Below are positions 22,844 to 30,495 of a DNA stretch of 32,385 bases, piece by piece. The translations under genes were made by a program, and so were the position numbers. The notes beneath the pieces are model-generated. The model searched no databases, was not told the origin of the DNA, and was given only the letters and a program-made list of their open reading frames with translations. The stretch is from Candidatus Portnoybacteria bacterium RIFCSPLOWO2_01_FULL_43_11 (GTDB taxonomy: Bacteria > Patescibacteriota > Minisyncoccia > Portnoybacterales > UBA2143). The stretch spans positions 1-32,385 of the forward strand of contig MHNE01000011.1 in assembly GCA_001819605.1 (NCBI GenBank), in the 5' to 3' direction. The first letter of the stretch is position 1. Each line of letters starts with the position of its first letter.

Positions 22844-24472
22844 TTAATCCTCCACCGCTTTCACCATCTCTTCAAAAGAAATAACGCCTTCCAAAACTTT
22901 TAAGACGCCGTCCTGCTTCATTGTCGTCATGCCCTGCCTCTGCGCTTCTTTTTCAATGGCGCTTTCAGTCGGATTTTTAATGATGATTTCTTCCATTTCC
23001 GACGTTATTTTTATCATCTCAAAAAGAGCGATTCTTCCCTTGGTTCCTCTCTGGCCGCAGAATTTGCATCCCTGGGCCTGATAGATTTTATAGGGCTTTT
23101 TCCGTTCCGCCCTTTCCTCTTTTTTCAAACTTAATTTATTTAATTCTTGTTCAATAATGTCAGCCACTTGAGGAGAAGCGCTCACTTGCTTTTTACACTG
23201 CTCGCACAATCTTTTAACCAAGCGCTGGGCAATGGCCAAGTTAAGAGACGGAGGCAGAAGAAAAGAACTAACGCCCATATCAATTAAACGGGGGATTACT
23301 CCGACAGCGTTATTAGTGTGAAGAGTGGAAAGAACAATATGTCCGGTCAGAGCCGCGTGTATAGCCAAGCCGGCTGTTTCTTCATCCCTTATCTCTCCGA
23401 CCATAATCACATCGGGGTCCTGCCGCAGAATATGACGAAGGCCTGAAGCGAAAGTGTATCCAATTTCCGGCCTGATCTGGGACTGATTAATTCCTTCAAT
23501 ATAATACTCAATCGGATCTTCCAAACTGATGATATTAACCCCTTCTTTATTCAACGCGTTAAGTATAGCATAAAGAGTGGTGGTCTTACCAGAACCAGTC
23601 GGCCCGGTTATCAACACCATGCCAAAGGGCTTCTCAATTCCTTTTTCAAGAGTCTTTAAATTATAACCGTAAAGACCCAAATCTGAAAAGCCACCCAAAC
23701 CGATACTCGGGTCTAAAACTCTCAAAGCCACCTTTTCTCCGGTAGTGGTCGGCAAAGTGGAAACCCTAAAATCTATTTTTTTCTTATCAATAAAAGTATG
23801 AAAGCGGCCGTCCTGGGGAATCCTTGTCTCGTCAATTTTTAAATTGGAAAGAATTTTAATCCGCGAAATAATGGCTGAATGAACGTCTTTGGGCAAAAAA
23901 AGACTGGTGTGTAAAACTCCGTCCACTCTGAAACGAACCTTTACTTTATCTTCAGTCGGCTCAATGTGAATATCCGAAGCCCGGCCTTCAACGGCGTTTC
24001 TTAGAATAACCGCGACTATTTTAGTTACCGGCGCCTCGGCCGCCACTCTCTCTATCACTTCTTCCGGTTTAATTCTGGCCGTCGGCCCCGCTTCTTCTGT
24101 TTTTAACTCTTCCTCTAATTCTTCCAGAGCTTTTTTAACTTCGCCCCGAAGGGCCTTATACTGCCTAAGAATATTTTTAAAATCGCTGGGGGTGATAATA
24201 AAAATACTTGGCTCCAACTGACTGCGAAAAGCGATAAATCTTAGGGCTTCTCTGGCTTTTAAATCATCGGGGCTGACCATGCCCACTTCCAAAACCCCGT
24301 CCCGCTTTTCAATCGGAACGAATTCGTAAAAAGCGGCCGCTTCTTCGGGAATACTTTTCAAAACATCGGCTGAAACTTCTTTCAAACTCAAATCAATAAA
24401 AGGAACATTTATTTTTTTTCCCCTTTCCTTAACTTCTTCCGCTTCTTTTGGATAGTCTTTTTGAACAGCCAT
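22844..24472 (-). CDS. pilB: Type IV pilus assembly ATPase
   Basis: A 542-aa GspE/PilB family ATPase. It has an N-terminal MshEN-like domain (about 20-110), the linker EAPVTKIVAVILRNAVEGRASDIHIEP, Walker A GPTGSGKTT (290-298), ISLEDPIEY, Walker B DPDVIMVGEIRDEETA and LSTLHTNNA. A zinc-binding pair of motifs (CEQC and CKFC, about 420-465) distinguishes the extension motor from PilT. It hydrolyses ATP at the base of PilC to add pilin subunits. It has normal length, with a 20-bp gap from pilO and 4 bp to the response regulator. Confidence 0.96.
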   Translation of the reverse strand: MAVQKDYPKEAEEVKERGKKINVPFIDLSLKEVSADVLKSIPEEAAAFYEFVPIEKRDGVLEVGMVSPDDLKAREALRFIAFRSQLEPSIFIITPSDFKNILRQYKALRGEVKKALEELEEELKTEEAGPTARIKPEEVIERVAAEAPVTKIVAVILRNAVEGRASDIHIEPTEDKVKVRFRVDGVLHTSLFLPKDVHSAIISRIKILSNLKIDETRIPQDGRFHTFIDKKKIDFRVSTLPTTTGEKVALRVLDPSIGLGGFSDLGLYGYNLKTLEKGIEKPFGMVLITGPTGSGKTTTLYAILNALNKEGVNIISLEDPIEYYIEGINQSQIRPEIGYTFASGLRHILRQDPDVIMVGEIRDEETAGLAIHAALTGHIVLSTLHTNNAVGVIPRLIDMGVSSFLLPPSLNLAIAQRLVKRLCEQCKKQVSASPQVADIIEQELNKLSLKKEERAERKKPYKIYQAQGCKFCGQRGTKGRIALFEMIKITSEMEEIIIKNPTESAIEKEAQRQGMTTMKQDGVLKVLEGVISFEEMVKAVED

Positions 24473-24492
24473 TTTTATATTTTTTTTATTTT

Positions 24493-25068
24493 TTACTGGT
24501 AATAGACTTCAACTTTTAAATCAAAATCCAAAAAATCTGAATCCGCGGCCGTAATTAATTCGCGGCTGATAAAATCAATAGAGTTGACATTCATTGAGCG
24601 GATATTTTCCTCCAAAGCGCGCAAATAATTTTTAAAAGCGTTGTAAGTGCCGCTGACGGTTAATTCCACCTCCCGACTCTTTAATAATTTCTCCGTTTCT
24701 TTTTTATCCCCTCTTTTAGTTTCATCGTCTATCTCGCCAAAGTCTATTGATTCCAGAATAAGACCATTGGCTGTGGATAAAGACTCAAAATAGACCAACA
24801 AATTAGGTATGTCTTTTTCCTTGGGAAGAGCCAAATAAACTTCTTCCAGTTCTTTTCCGATGTCTCTCCCTTGTTTTTTTATTTCATTAACCCTAACAAT
24901 CAAATCCTCTATACCGGCCAATTCCGTTCTTTTTTCCTTGATTCCAATTCTGATATTTGTCAAGTCTTTTAAAATAGGAACGACCAAAAAGATCGTTGCT
25001 CCAAAAACAGCGATAAAAAGCCCTATAATAAGAATAATTTTTTTATTGATTTTTATTTTTATCTTCAT
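24493..25068 (-). CDS. pilO: PilO-like alignment-complex protein
   Basis: A 191-aa protein with a Lys/Ile-rich start and one membrane helix (about 10-30), a coiled coil (about 35-75, IGIKEKRTELAGIEDLI), then a ferredoxin-like fold with PKEKDIPNLLVYFESLSTANGL and the YNAFKNYLRALEENIRSM block. It forms the inner-membrane alignment complex with PilN and PilM. The start overlaps the 3' end of pilN by 26 bp in another frame, which suggests coupled translation. A DnaA-box 9-mer (24772-24780) occurs inside the coding sequence at LSTANG and is probably incidental. Confidence 0.85.
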   Translation of the reverse strand: MKIKIKINKKIILIIGLFIAVFGATIFLVVPILKDLTNIRIGIKEKRTELAGIEDLIVRVNEIKKQGRDIGKELEEVYLALPKEKDIPNLLVYFESLSTANGLILESIDFGEIDDETKRGDKKETEKLLKSREVELTVSGTYNAFKNYLRALEENIRSMNVNSIDFISRELITAADSDFLDFDLKVEVYYQ

Positions 25069-25642
25069 TTTTTAAAAGAATCGGGTCAAATTCCAAATTC
25101 ATGTTAAAATTCACTCCGCCGGCTGAAAGACCGATTCCCGAAGTTTCCACTTTTTTAATTCTTGGATCTTTTTCCAAGACGGTAATCTCTTCGGCTAAAA
25201 TATTATAATTAGCCGCCTGGCCATTTAAATCTATTTTGTTTTTACCTAAATCAGCGTCAAATTTTTCCCAGCGAACATCGGCTAAAGTAAGCTCTTCAAG
25301 CGCCTTAAAAAGCCGGGAAGAAAAAATATGTATTTCCGAAAATTTATTTAAGTTTTTTGTTCCTTTTTCCAATTCCGTTATGTGTTTTTCCAATTCTAAA
25401 TCTCTTTCCGAGCTTTTATCTCCCATCTGAATCTCTAAGGCAATCCTTTCCTTATTAAGCGAGTCTTTGTAGAAAACCAAACCAAAATAGCCCAAAACAA
25501 TAATAACTAAAAAACCAATGGCTGCCCAAAGCCACAAATTCTGGTTAAAGAGTTCGACCTTCGGAGCAAGAAACGACAACTTAAACCCGCGAGAGATCGT
25601 CGGTTTTTGGTTATATTCTTTTGGCATTAGTTTTATGTCCAT
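25043..25642 (-). CDS. pilN: PilN-like alignment-complex protein
   Basis: A 199-aa bitopic protein with a short cytoplasmic N terminus, DIKLMPKEYNQ (2-12). This is the region that in PilN docks into PilM (consensus INLLP). A membrane helix follows (about 38-58), then a coiled coil (65-105) and a small external alpha/beta domain (ALEELTLADVRWEKFDADL and onward). It starts at the last base of pilM and overlaps pilO, as in other pilMNO operons. Confidence 0.87.
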   Translation of the reverse strand: MDIKLMPKEYNQKPTISRGFKLSFLAPKVELFNQNLWLWAAIGFLVIIVLGYFGLVFYKDSLNKERIALEIQMGDKSSERDLELEKHITELEKGTKNLNKFSEIHIFSSRLFKALEELTLADVRWEKFDADLGKNKIDLNGQAANYNILAEEITVLEKDPRIKKVETSGIGLSAGGVNFNMNLEFDPILLKNEDKNKNQ

Positions 25643-26835
25643 TATTCTCTCATCGCCAGTCCAACGGCCACGGCCAAAGGAGGACCCAGCTCCTTTACGG
25701 CCGGCTCAAGAACGGGCGAATAAATAATTCTCGCGAAAGGATTACCCAGAGAAACTTCCAAGCCAAGCTTATTGGTAAATTCGTCAATCAGTCCCGCGGC
25801 AGCCAGTCCGCTGCCGGCTAAAATGCATTTCTCTATCCGGCGATTATATTTCAACTGATAATGATTGACGATTCTTTTTGTTTCAGAAACAACGGCTTCC
25901 AAAAAAGACTGAACTGTTTCTCTCGCCGTAAACTCTTTTCCTTGGCTGTTGGCGGAGGTCAGCTCCGATTTTTTTATTTCTTCGGCTTTTTCAAAATCAA
26001 TCTGCATTTTCTGACCCAAATTTTTAGTCAGCTGGGCGCCGCCCATTTCCAAATTATGAGTAACCCGAATATATCCTCCATCCACAACACTGATATTTGT
26101 GGAACGGGCTCCGGTGTCCACTATAACAATAGAACTTTTATCATTGCCTACGAGAGAACGAGTTAAGCTGAAAGTTTCCGCTTCAAGCGCTTTAAGCTCC
26201 AAGCCGGCCATTTGAATAATGCGGGCGTATTTCGCGGCTACTTCTTTTGGCACGGCTACCAACAAAACCTGGATGCCTTCAGAACCTCCCGCTTTTTCTT
26301 CGGGTTTTATCATTGGGTCTTGCGGTTTTTGCCCGCTGTCAAGACTTGGCTCCTGCTGTCTGGTTATAACACGGCTGTCTTTTGAAATTTCATTTCCGAG
26401 TGGGGGCGGCAAAGGCGCGCTTTTAGTCTTTTCAATAATGCTCCAATCCAAAATAACTTCTGAAATAGGCACGGGCACATATTTTTTGGCCTCAAAAGGA
26501 ATAGCCGTGGCAATCTCTTTTTCGGGCATAAAGGGTAAATCAATCAAAGTAGAAAAACTGGAATACACGGGCACGGAAAGGCAAACTTTTTCACTTTTAA
26601 TTCCCGCTTCTTTTATGGCCAGTTTAATCATTGAAGACATTTCCTGCTCCCGCATTTTTAAAGACTCTGTCCGGATCTTCTGTTCCAGACGTTCCGGATA
26701 TTCAACAATGGGAAAAATAGCGTAATTTTCCAGCTTAAATCTTTCATTCTCCTTGCTTAATTCCACGAGCTTAATGGCCGAGGTTCCAATGTCTAAACCT
26801 AAATGCGTTTTGGGTTTTCTCCCAAAGAAAAACAT
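25642..26835 (-). CDS. pilM: PilM-like actin-fold pilus assembly protein
   Basis: A 397-aa cytoplasmic protein of the FtsA/PilM actin-like family. It shows the phosphate-1 motif LGLDIGTSAIKLVEL (12-26), DTGARSTNISVV (phosphate-2) and CILAGSGLAAAGL (adenosine motif). It binds ATP and the PilN tail, linking the alignment complex to the motors. Residues ~137-185 are a Pro/Ser/Gln/Glu-rich stretch (PLPPPLGNEISKDSR to EEKAGGSEG) that interrupts the usual core between LDWSIIE and IQVLLVAVPKE; it looks like an inserted disordered loop. It is the first gene of the pilus operon, with a near-leaderless promoter and a DnaA-box 9-mer upstream. Confidence 0.93.
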   Translation of the reverse strand: MFFFGRKPKTHLGLDIGTSAIKLVELSKENERFKLENYAIFPIVEYPERLEQKIRTESLKMREQEMSSMIKLAIKEAGIKSEKVCLSVPVYSSFSTLIDLPFMPEKEIATAIPFEAKKYVPVPISEVILDWSIIEKTKSAPLPPPLGNEISKDSRVITRQQEPSLDSGQKPQDPMIKPEEKAGGSEGIQVLLVAVPKEVAAKYARIIQMAGLELKALEAETFSLTRSLVGNDKSSIVIVDTGARSTNISVVDGGYIRVTHNLEMGGAQLTKNLGQKMQIDFEKAEEIKKSELTSANSQGKEFTARETVQSFLEAVVSETKRIVNHYQLKYNRRIEKCILAGSGLAAAGLIDEFTNKLGLEVSLGNPFARIIYSPVLEPAVKELGPPLAVAVGLAMRE

Positions 26836-26849
26836 AAGTTTGTTTTTTT

Positions 26850-26878
26850 AGTATACCATATTATAAAAACTACTCCAA
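26850..26878 (-). promoter_or_regulatory. Promoter of the pilus operon
   Basis: Minus-strand TTGGAG (26878-26873), a 17-base spacer, TATACT (26855-26850), with TGG just before the -10 (extended -10). The start would be near 26843, only about 8 bases before the pilM ATG, so the mRNA is nearly leaderless at its first gene. Confidence 0.65.
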
Positions 26879-26882
26879 AAAC

Positions 26883-26891
26883 TTATCCACA
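26883..26891 (-). promoter_or_regulatory. Perfect DnaA-box 9-mer upstream of the pilus operon
   Basis: Read on the minus strand it is TGTGGATAA, 4 bases upstream of the -35. The box has the same orientation and nearly the same position as in the three plus-strand promoters at 30583, 31378 and 32071. Confidence 0.5.
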
Positions 26892-26907
26892 AGCCATAAT
26901 CTCATAA

Positions 26908-27010
26908 CTTGAAACTTAAAACTTAAAACCTTAAAATAATAATATGTTTCAAGTTTTGCGCCGTCGCCAAAGCGGCTATGGCGCGTCGGCGACAGATTTT
27001 AAGTTTCAAG
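26908..27010. repeat. Inverted-repeat element overlapping the 5' end of comF
   Basis: CTTGAAACTTAAAA (26908-26921) and its exact inverse TTTTAAGTTTCAAG (26997-27010) bound a ~100-base unit with a GC-rich centre containing GTCGCC...GGCGAC. Related tracts occur at 8320-8440. An open frame runs through it into comF. Confidence 0.65.
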
Positions 27011-27024
27011 GATGGATTCTTGAT

Positions 27025-27651
27025 TTGCTTTTTCCTATCCAATGTTTAAGCTGTAGTCAAGAAGGAGAATTTATTTGCTCAAATTGCCTTGGAAAAATAT
27101 CGCTTAATCATTCAATTTTCTATCCTAAAAATTCTTCTTTATCCGGCCTTCTTGTTGTCGGCTCCTACAGAGACCCTCTTTTGAAAGAAGCCATTCATAA
27201 ATATAAATATGATTTTATTAAAGATTTAGCCGAACCTTTGGCCGGCTTAATGATAAAAAAAATAAACGATTGTCCCTGGTTTAAAGAAAATAACGCTCTT
27301 CTTGTCCCCGTACCTCTTCATAAAAAACGGCTTCGCTGGCGGGGATTTAATCAAAGCGAACTTCTGTGCTTAGAAATCAATAAATCGCTGAACATCCCTC
27401 TGATTAATAATTTTTTAATCAGAACGAAACATAATTTAGCGCAGGTTAAAATCAAAAATACGGAACAAAGAAAAACCAATATTAAAAACACCTTTCAGAT
27501 TAATCTTAAAAACCAAATTGAATTTAAAAATAAAATTATTATTTTAATTGACGATGTTTTAACCACCGGCGCCACTTTAGAAGAATGCGCCAAGACTCTT
27601 AAAAAAGCCGGCTTAAAGGAAATCTGGGGATTGGTTTTGGCGCGGGGGTAA
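27025..27651 (+). CDS. comF: ComF-family phosphoribosyltransferase-like protein
   Basis: Zinc-finger-like Cys pairs (CLSC and CSNC, within the first ~35 residues) are followed by a type I phosphoribosyltransferase fold with PVPLHKKRLRWRGFNQSE and the PRPP loop IILIDDVLTTGAT. ComF proteins act in natural competence, linked to the import of DNA taken up through type IV pili, which fits the neighbouring pil operon. The frame is open from an ATG at 26944 (235 aa), but the first ~22 codons lie in an inverted-repeat element and have no ribosome binding site. I prefer TTG at 27025 (208 aa), preceded by AAGGATGG at a suitable distance; this also places the start just before the usual LLFPxxCxxC opening. 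The PRPP loop is intact. Confidence 0.85.
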   Translation: MLFPIQCLSCSQEGEFICSNCLGKISLNHSIFYPKNSSLSGLLVVGSYRDPLLKEAIHKYKYDFIKDLAEPLAGLMIKKINDCPWFKENNALLVPVPLHKKRLRWRGFNQSELLCLEINKSLNIPLINNFLIRTKHNLAQVKIKNTEQRKTNIKNTFQINLKNQIEFKNKIIILIDDVLTTGATLEECAKTLKKAGLKEIWGLVLARG

Positions 27652-27656
27652 AATGA

Positions 27657-27685
27657 TTGACCCAAATAAAGCAAGATGATAAAGT
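27657..27685 (+). promoter_or_regulatory. Promoter of tRNA-Ser(GCU)
   Basis: TTGACC (27657-27662), 17-base spacer, TAAAGT (27680-27685), with TGA before the -10. The predicted start near 27692 is two bases before the mature tRNA 5' end. Confidence 0.65.
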
Positions 27686-27693
27686 AAAAATAA

Positions 27694-27781
27694 GGAGGAG
27701 TGCGGCGAATGGCAAGCCAGCAGTTTGCTAAACTGTAGTCGTGTAAAAAGCGACTTGTGGGTTCGAGTCCCACCTCCTCCG
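27694..27781 (+). tRNA. tRNA-Ser(GCU)
   Basis: The acceptor GGAGGAG pairs with CTCCTCC. The anticodon arm GCAGT-TTGCTAA-ACTGT gives anticodon GCT. A long variable arm (AGTCG...CGACT) marks the serine class. The T-arm is GTGGG-TTCGAGT-CCCAC, the discriminator G. No CCA is encoded. It reads AGC/AGU codons. Confidence 0.95.
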
Positions 27782-27811
27782 TCATCCTTCGCTAAAGCTA
27801 CGGAATGACGG
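27779..27811. repeat. Short palindrome at the 3' end of tRNA-Ser(GCU)
   Basis: CCGTCAT (27779-27785) and ATGACGG (27805-27811) enclose TCC...GGA-type inner pairing. It resembles widespread GTCATCC/GGAATGAC dispersed palindromes and overlaps the last bases of the tRNA. There is no T-run, so it is a weak candidate as terminator. Confidence 0.5.
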
Positions 27812-27826
27812 CCTATACATTATATT

Positions 27827-28147
27827 ATGAATAAAGAAAACAATAACAATGGAATTGATTTAAGTAATTATTTTAAAAATTCGGCTGAAAAATCTCCAAG
27901 CGGGCAACGGTCTTCCGGACCCTATGTTTCTCCTTTTGCTCCGAAAATCATTCAGTGGCTAATTAAATATTCTGGCGGCTTGATAAAAAATGAAAACCAG
28001 GCAGCGTATGTTTTGAGTGGATTTGTGGTGCTGACGATTATTATTTCGCTGTTTTTGATTTTGGGCAGGGAAGGCGAAAGGAAAAGAGGAAAAAGTTTCA
28101 CTCCTCCCGCAGAAGCGCCAACGGAGGAAGTCATTCCTCCCGCTTAA
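27827..28147 (+). CDS. Hypothetical single-pass membrane protein
   Basis: A 106-aa protein with a polar N-terminal half (Asn/Ser/Gly/Pro-rich to about residue 45), one membrane helix near 64-80 (YVLSGFVVLTIIISLFLIL) and a short Lys/Pro/Glu-rich tail. It has no enzyme motif. It sits 10 bp before a pilin-like gene on the same strand and is probably co-transcribed with it. I do not recognise the family; similar short proteins occur widely in CPR genomes. A TATACATTATATT stretch precedes the ATG and may include a promoter; no Shine-Dalgarno is seen. Confidence 0.6.
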   Translation: MNKENNNNGIDLSNYFKNSAEKSPSGQRSSGPYVSPFAPKIIQWLIKYSGGLIKNENQAAYVLSGFVVLTIIISLFLILGREGERKRGKSFTPPAEAPTEEVIPPA

Positions 28148-28157
28148 TTTTAGAATT

Positions 28158-28682
28158 ATGCATTTGAGATACCACAAAGGATTTACACTTATTGAACTTC
28201 TAGTGGTCATTGCAATTATCGGACTTTTATCTACTATTGTTTTAGTGGGCTTACAAGGCGTAAGGAAAAAAGCAAGAGACGCTAAAAGACTTCATGATAT
28301 GAGACAAATTGTCATCGCCCTTCAATCTTATTACAATATATATGAAAGATATCCTTCTATCTCAGCCGATGTTTGTTGTGATGGTTGGGATCAGGGCCCT
28401 TGTGGTGTAGATCCGTTTATTGGTTCTTTAGTGACAGAAGACTTAATCCAAACTCCTACTGACCCAAGCGGTGGCTCAGGAACAGGTTGTTATGGGTATA
28501 ATTATTATCGTTATGGAGCCGGAGGATATGGTTGTAATGCCTCCCGTGGAGCCTACTTTGTGCTTGGTGTCAGAGATATGGAAAGTAGTGGAAGGCCGCA
28601 CCCTTCAAGTCCGGGTTGGAGTTGTCCTTCCCGAAATTGGCAAAATGAATTTGATTGGGTGATTGGAGGATTTGAAAGGTAA
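28158..28682 (+). CDS. Second type IV pilin-like / pseudopilin protein
   Basis: A 174-aa prepilin with leader MHLRYHKG cleaved after G8, then FTLIELLVVIAIIGLLSTIVLVGL, a class III signal with Glu5. The following KKARDAKRLHDMRQIVIALQSYYNIY is the usual pilin/GspG helix. The globular domain is rich in Gly, Tyr and six Cys (DVCCDG, GPCGVD, GCYGYN, GCNASR, WSCPSR). It is probably processed by the PilD encoded at 18296-19195. As it lies away from the pil operon and has no strong ribosome binding site, it is more likely a minor or alternative pilin than the main subunit. Confidence 0.88.
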   Translation: MHLRYHKGFTLIELLVVIAIIGLLSTIVLVGLQGVRKKARDAKRLHDMRQIVIALQSYYNIYERYPSISADVCCDGWDQGPCGVDPFIGSLVTEDLIQTPTDPSGGSGTGCYGYNYYRYGAGGYGCNASRGAYFVLGVRDMESSGRPHPSSPGWSCPSRNWQNEFDWVIGGFER

Positions 28683-28721
28683 TTTTTATTTTTAATTTGC
28701 CGCCAAAGAAAAACTAAATTG

Positions 28722-28840
28722 TTAATGTTCGCGGCAAAGCCGCTCGGATTTCTGCCCGCCAGCCACGCCGCCTTCGGCGGCGAAATGCGTTCGAGCTATT
28801 TTCAGAATACACCGCCATGGAAAACTTATTCTGTATATCT
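28722..28840. repeat. GC-rich hairpin cluster between the pilin-like gene and tRNA-Ser(UGA)
   Basis: There are three local inverted repeats: GCGGC-AAA-GCCGC, GCCGCC-TTC-GGCGGC and CAGAATA...TTATTCTG. The tract is much richer in G+C than the surroundings and shows no coding frame. It resembles a dispersed palindromic element, but no second copy is visible in this window. Confidence 0.45.
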
Positions 28841-28872
28841 TCGTCTTTAGCAAACCAAGAAAAAATAAATAA

Positions 28873-28958
28873 GGTGGGTTGCGCCGAATTGGCAAGGCAC
28901 TAGTCTTGAAAACTAGCGGGCAGCAATGCCCTTAGAGGTTCGAGTCCTCTACCCACCG
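28873..28958 (+). tRNA. tRNA-Ser(UGA)
   Basis: The acceptor GGTGGGT pairs with ACCCACC. The anticodon arm CTAGT-CTTGAAA-ACTAG gives anticodon TGA. The long variable arm GGGC-AGCAAT-GCCC is typical of serine tRNA. The T-arm is AGAGG-TTCGAGT-CCTCT, the discriminator G. No CCA is encoded. It reads UCA and other UCN codons. Confidence 0.95.
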
Positions 28959-29021
28959 CACCCGCTTTAATGTCAAAACAATAATCATCAAAAAATAATA
29001 AAAAAGAAAGGAAAAAAAAAT

Positions 29022-29675
29022 ATGAGCGCGCAAAATTTTTCCAAAAAAGAAGCGATAAAATTCGGCTGGCAGACCATGAAAAGCAATCTTGGTTTTTTTA
29101 TCGGCCTTTTATTATTGGTCTTTGTAATCAATATCGGCCCCGGTCTTCTCACGGCTTTAGTTTTGGGAAAAATTCCGCTTCTGTCATTTGTCTTCGCTGT
29201 CATCTCTTGGGTTTTACAAATAATAATAGGTATAGGCCTAATTAAAATCGCCTTAAAATTTTGCGGTAATGAAAAAGGCGAATTTTCCGATCTTTTTTCT
29301 TCTTATCCTTTGTTTTTTAAATATTTATTCGGCTCAATTCTTTACGGCTTAATTGTTTTTGGCGGACTAATTCTTTTAATTATTCCCGGGATTATCTGGT
29401 CAATTAAATATCAATTCTATCTTTATTTTATTGTTGATAAAGGACTTGGACCGATTGAATCTCTTAAAAAAAGCGGGGAAATTACCAAAGGAGTTAAATG
29501 GAATTTATTTCTCTTCGGTTTATTATTGGCCGGCATAAATATTTTAGGCGTTCTCGCTCTTTTAATCGGTATGTTCGCTGCTATACCAACCACTATGGTA
29601 GCCACGGCTTTTGTTTATCGCAAATTACTGACTCAAATAGAAAGCTCTCAACCGCCCGCTGAACCGTCGCTATGA
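29022..29675 (+). CDS. Polytopic membrane protein (YciC/DUF975-like)
   Basis: A 217-aa protein with a short charged N terminus (KKEAIKFGWQTMKSNLGFF) and about five or six hydrophobic helices. It has the GLIVFGGLILLIIPGIIWSIKYQFYLYFIVDKGLGPIESLKKSGEITKG block typical of the YciC/DUF975/glycerophosphodiester-phosphodiesterase membrane-domain superfamily. The molecular role is unknown. AAAGGA precedes the ATG. The 3' end overlaps the next gene by 4 bases (ATGA), so the two are translationally coupled. Confidence 0.7.
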   Translation: MSAQNFSKKEAIKFGWQTMKSNLGFFIGLLLLVFVINIGPGLLTALVLGKIPLLSFVFAVISWVLQIIIGIGLIKIALKFCGNEKGEFSDLFSSYPLFFKYLFGSILYGLIVFGGLILLIIPGIIWSIKYQFYLYFIVDKGLGPIESLKKSGEITKGVKWNLFLFGLLLAGINILGVLALLIGMFAAIPTTMVATAFVYRKLLTQIESSQPPAEPSL

Positions 29676-29938
29676 ATAATAAAAGAAATAGTCTATTCGC
29701 TAAAATAAAAAGAACCCTTTTTTCAATACTGCCTGTTTCTCAAAAACGGAAAGGAGAATGCGTTGATTGCGGAGAATGTTGTAAATTATTTAATGTCTGT
29801 CCTTTCCTTAAATATAAATCGGACAATAAATCTTATTGCGCTATTTATAAAATCCGTCCTTTAAATTGCAGAAAATATCCGAGGACCGCGTCTGAATTTG
29901 TCACCTCGGATACCTGCGGCTATAAATTTAAACTTTAA
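29672..29938 (+). CDS. YkgJ-type cysteine-cluster protein
   Basis: An 88-aa protein with the Cys cluster CVDCGECCKLFNVCPFL, then YCAIYKIRPLNCRKYPR and a final CGYKF. The CxxCGxCC...C...C..Y..RP..CR.(Y/F)P pattern defines the YkgJ/CxxCxxCC family, thought to bind zinc or an iron-sulfur cluster. Its function is not settled. The start overlaps the stop of the membrane-protein gene (ATGA), and two bases separate it from the following gene, so these form a three-gene operon. Confidence 0.85.
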   Translation: MNNKRNSLFAKIKRTLFSILPVSQKRKGECVDCGECCKLFNVCPFLKYKSDNKSYCAIYKIRPLNCRKYPRTASEFVTSDTCGYKFKL

Positions 29939-29940
29939 TT

Positions 29941-30492
29941 ATGGAACAAATAATCAATCTTAAAGAAAAAAATAAAATAACAGAAGCCCCAAAAGCCGAA
30001 ATAACCAAAAGATCAAAGCCGGCCAAGAAAACAAAAGATGTTTTGGAATGGATGGCGCCGGAATTTCAGTATTACCCCAAAAACCAATCTTGGTTTACTG
30101 TAGGCGCCTTAATTACTTTGGGTCTGATTATCTGGGCCGCTTTCAGTAAAAATTTTCTTTTGATTCTTATGATTATTCTGGGGTATTTTTCTATTGTGGT
30201 TTTCGCTTTGAAAAAGCCGAGAAAAATCCGCTTGGCCGTTACTCCAAAAGGAATAATGATTGACGAATCCCTTTACGCTTATGATAATTTAAAGTCGTTC
30301 TGGATTTTTTACGACCCGCCGGAAATAAGCGAATTAAGCTTAAGAAGCAAAAAAACCGTTATGCCTTTCATTAAAATTCCTTTGGGTAATGAGAATCCGA
30401 TTGAAGTCAGGAAAATATTATTAAAATACCTTCCTGAAAGAAAACAAGAAGAATCTGTCATTGATAATTTAGCGCGGGGTCTGCGCTTCTAA
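29941..30492 (+). CDS. Conserved-type hypothetical membrane protein with two helices
   Basis: A 183-aa protein. It has a Lys-rich cytoplasmic N terminus (1-35), then EWMAPEFQYYPKNQSWF, two close membrane helices (about 55-95, GALITLGLIIWAAF and LLILMIILGYFSIVVFAL), and a C-terminal beta-rich domain of ~85 residues resembling the PH-like domains that often follow paired helices (RLAVTPKGIMIDESLYAYDNLKSFWIFYD). The architecture recalls bPH2/YcxB-like proteins, but this is fold-level inference. It is the last gene of the operon before tRNA-Arg. Confidence 0.65.
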   Translation: MEQIINLKEKNKITEAPKAEITKRSKPAKKTKDVLEWMAPEFQYYPKNQSWFTVGALITLGLIIWAAFSKNFLLILMIILGYFSIVVFALKKPRKIRLAVTPKGIMIDESLYAYDNLKSFWIFYDPPEISELSLRSKKTVMPFIKIPLGNENPIEVRKILLKYLPERKQEESVIDNLARGLRF

Positions 30493-30495
30493 TAA

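Noticed and set aside
25861-26725. Open frames of 101 and 168 codons on the plus strand opposite pilM
   Set aside because: pilM is clearly the real gene by its actin-fold motifs; the opposite frames show no family features or initiation signals.
27495-28210. Minus-strand frames across the end of comF, the tRNA and the 106-aa gene
   Set aside because: They run through a tRNA gene and oppose better-supported plus-strand genes.
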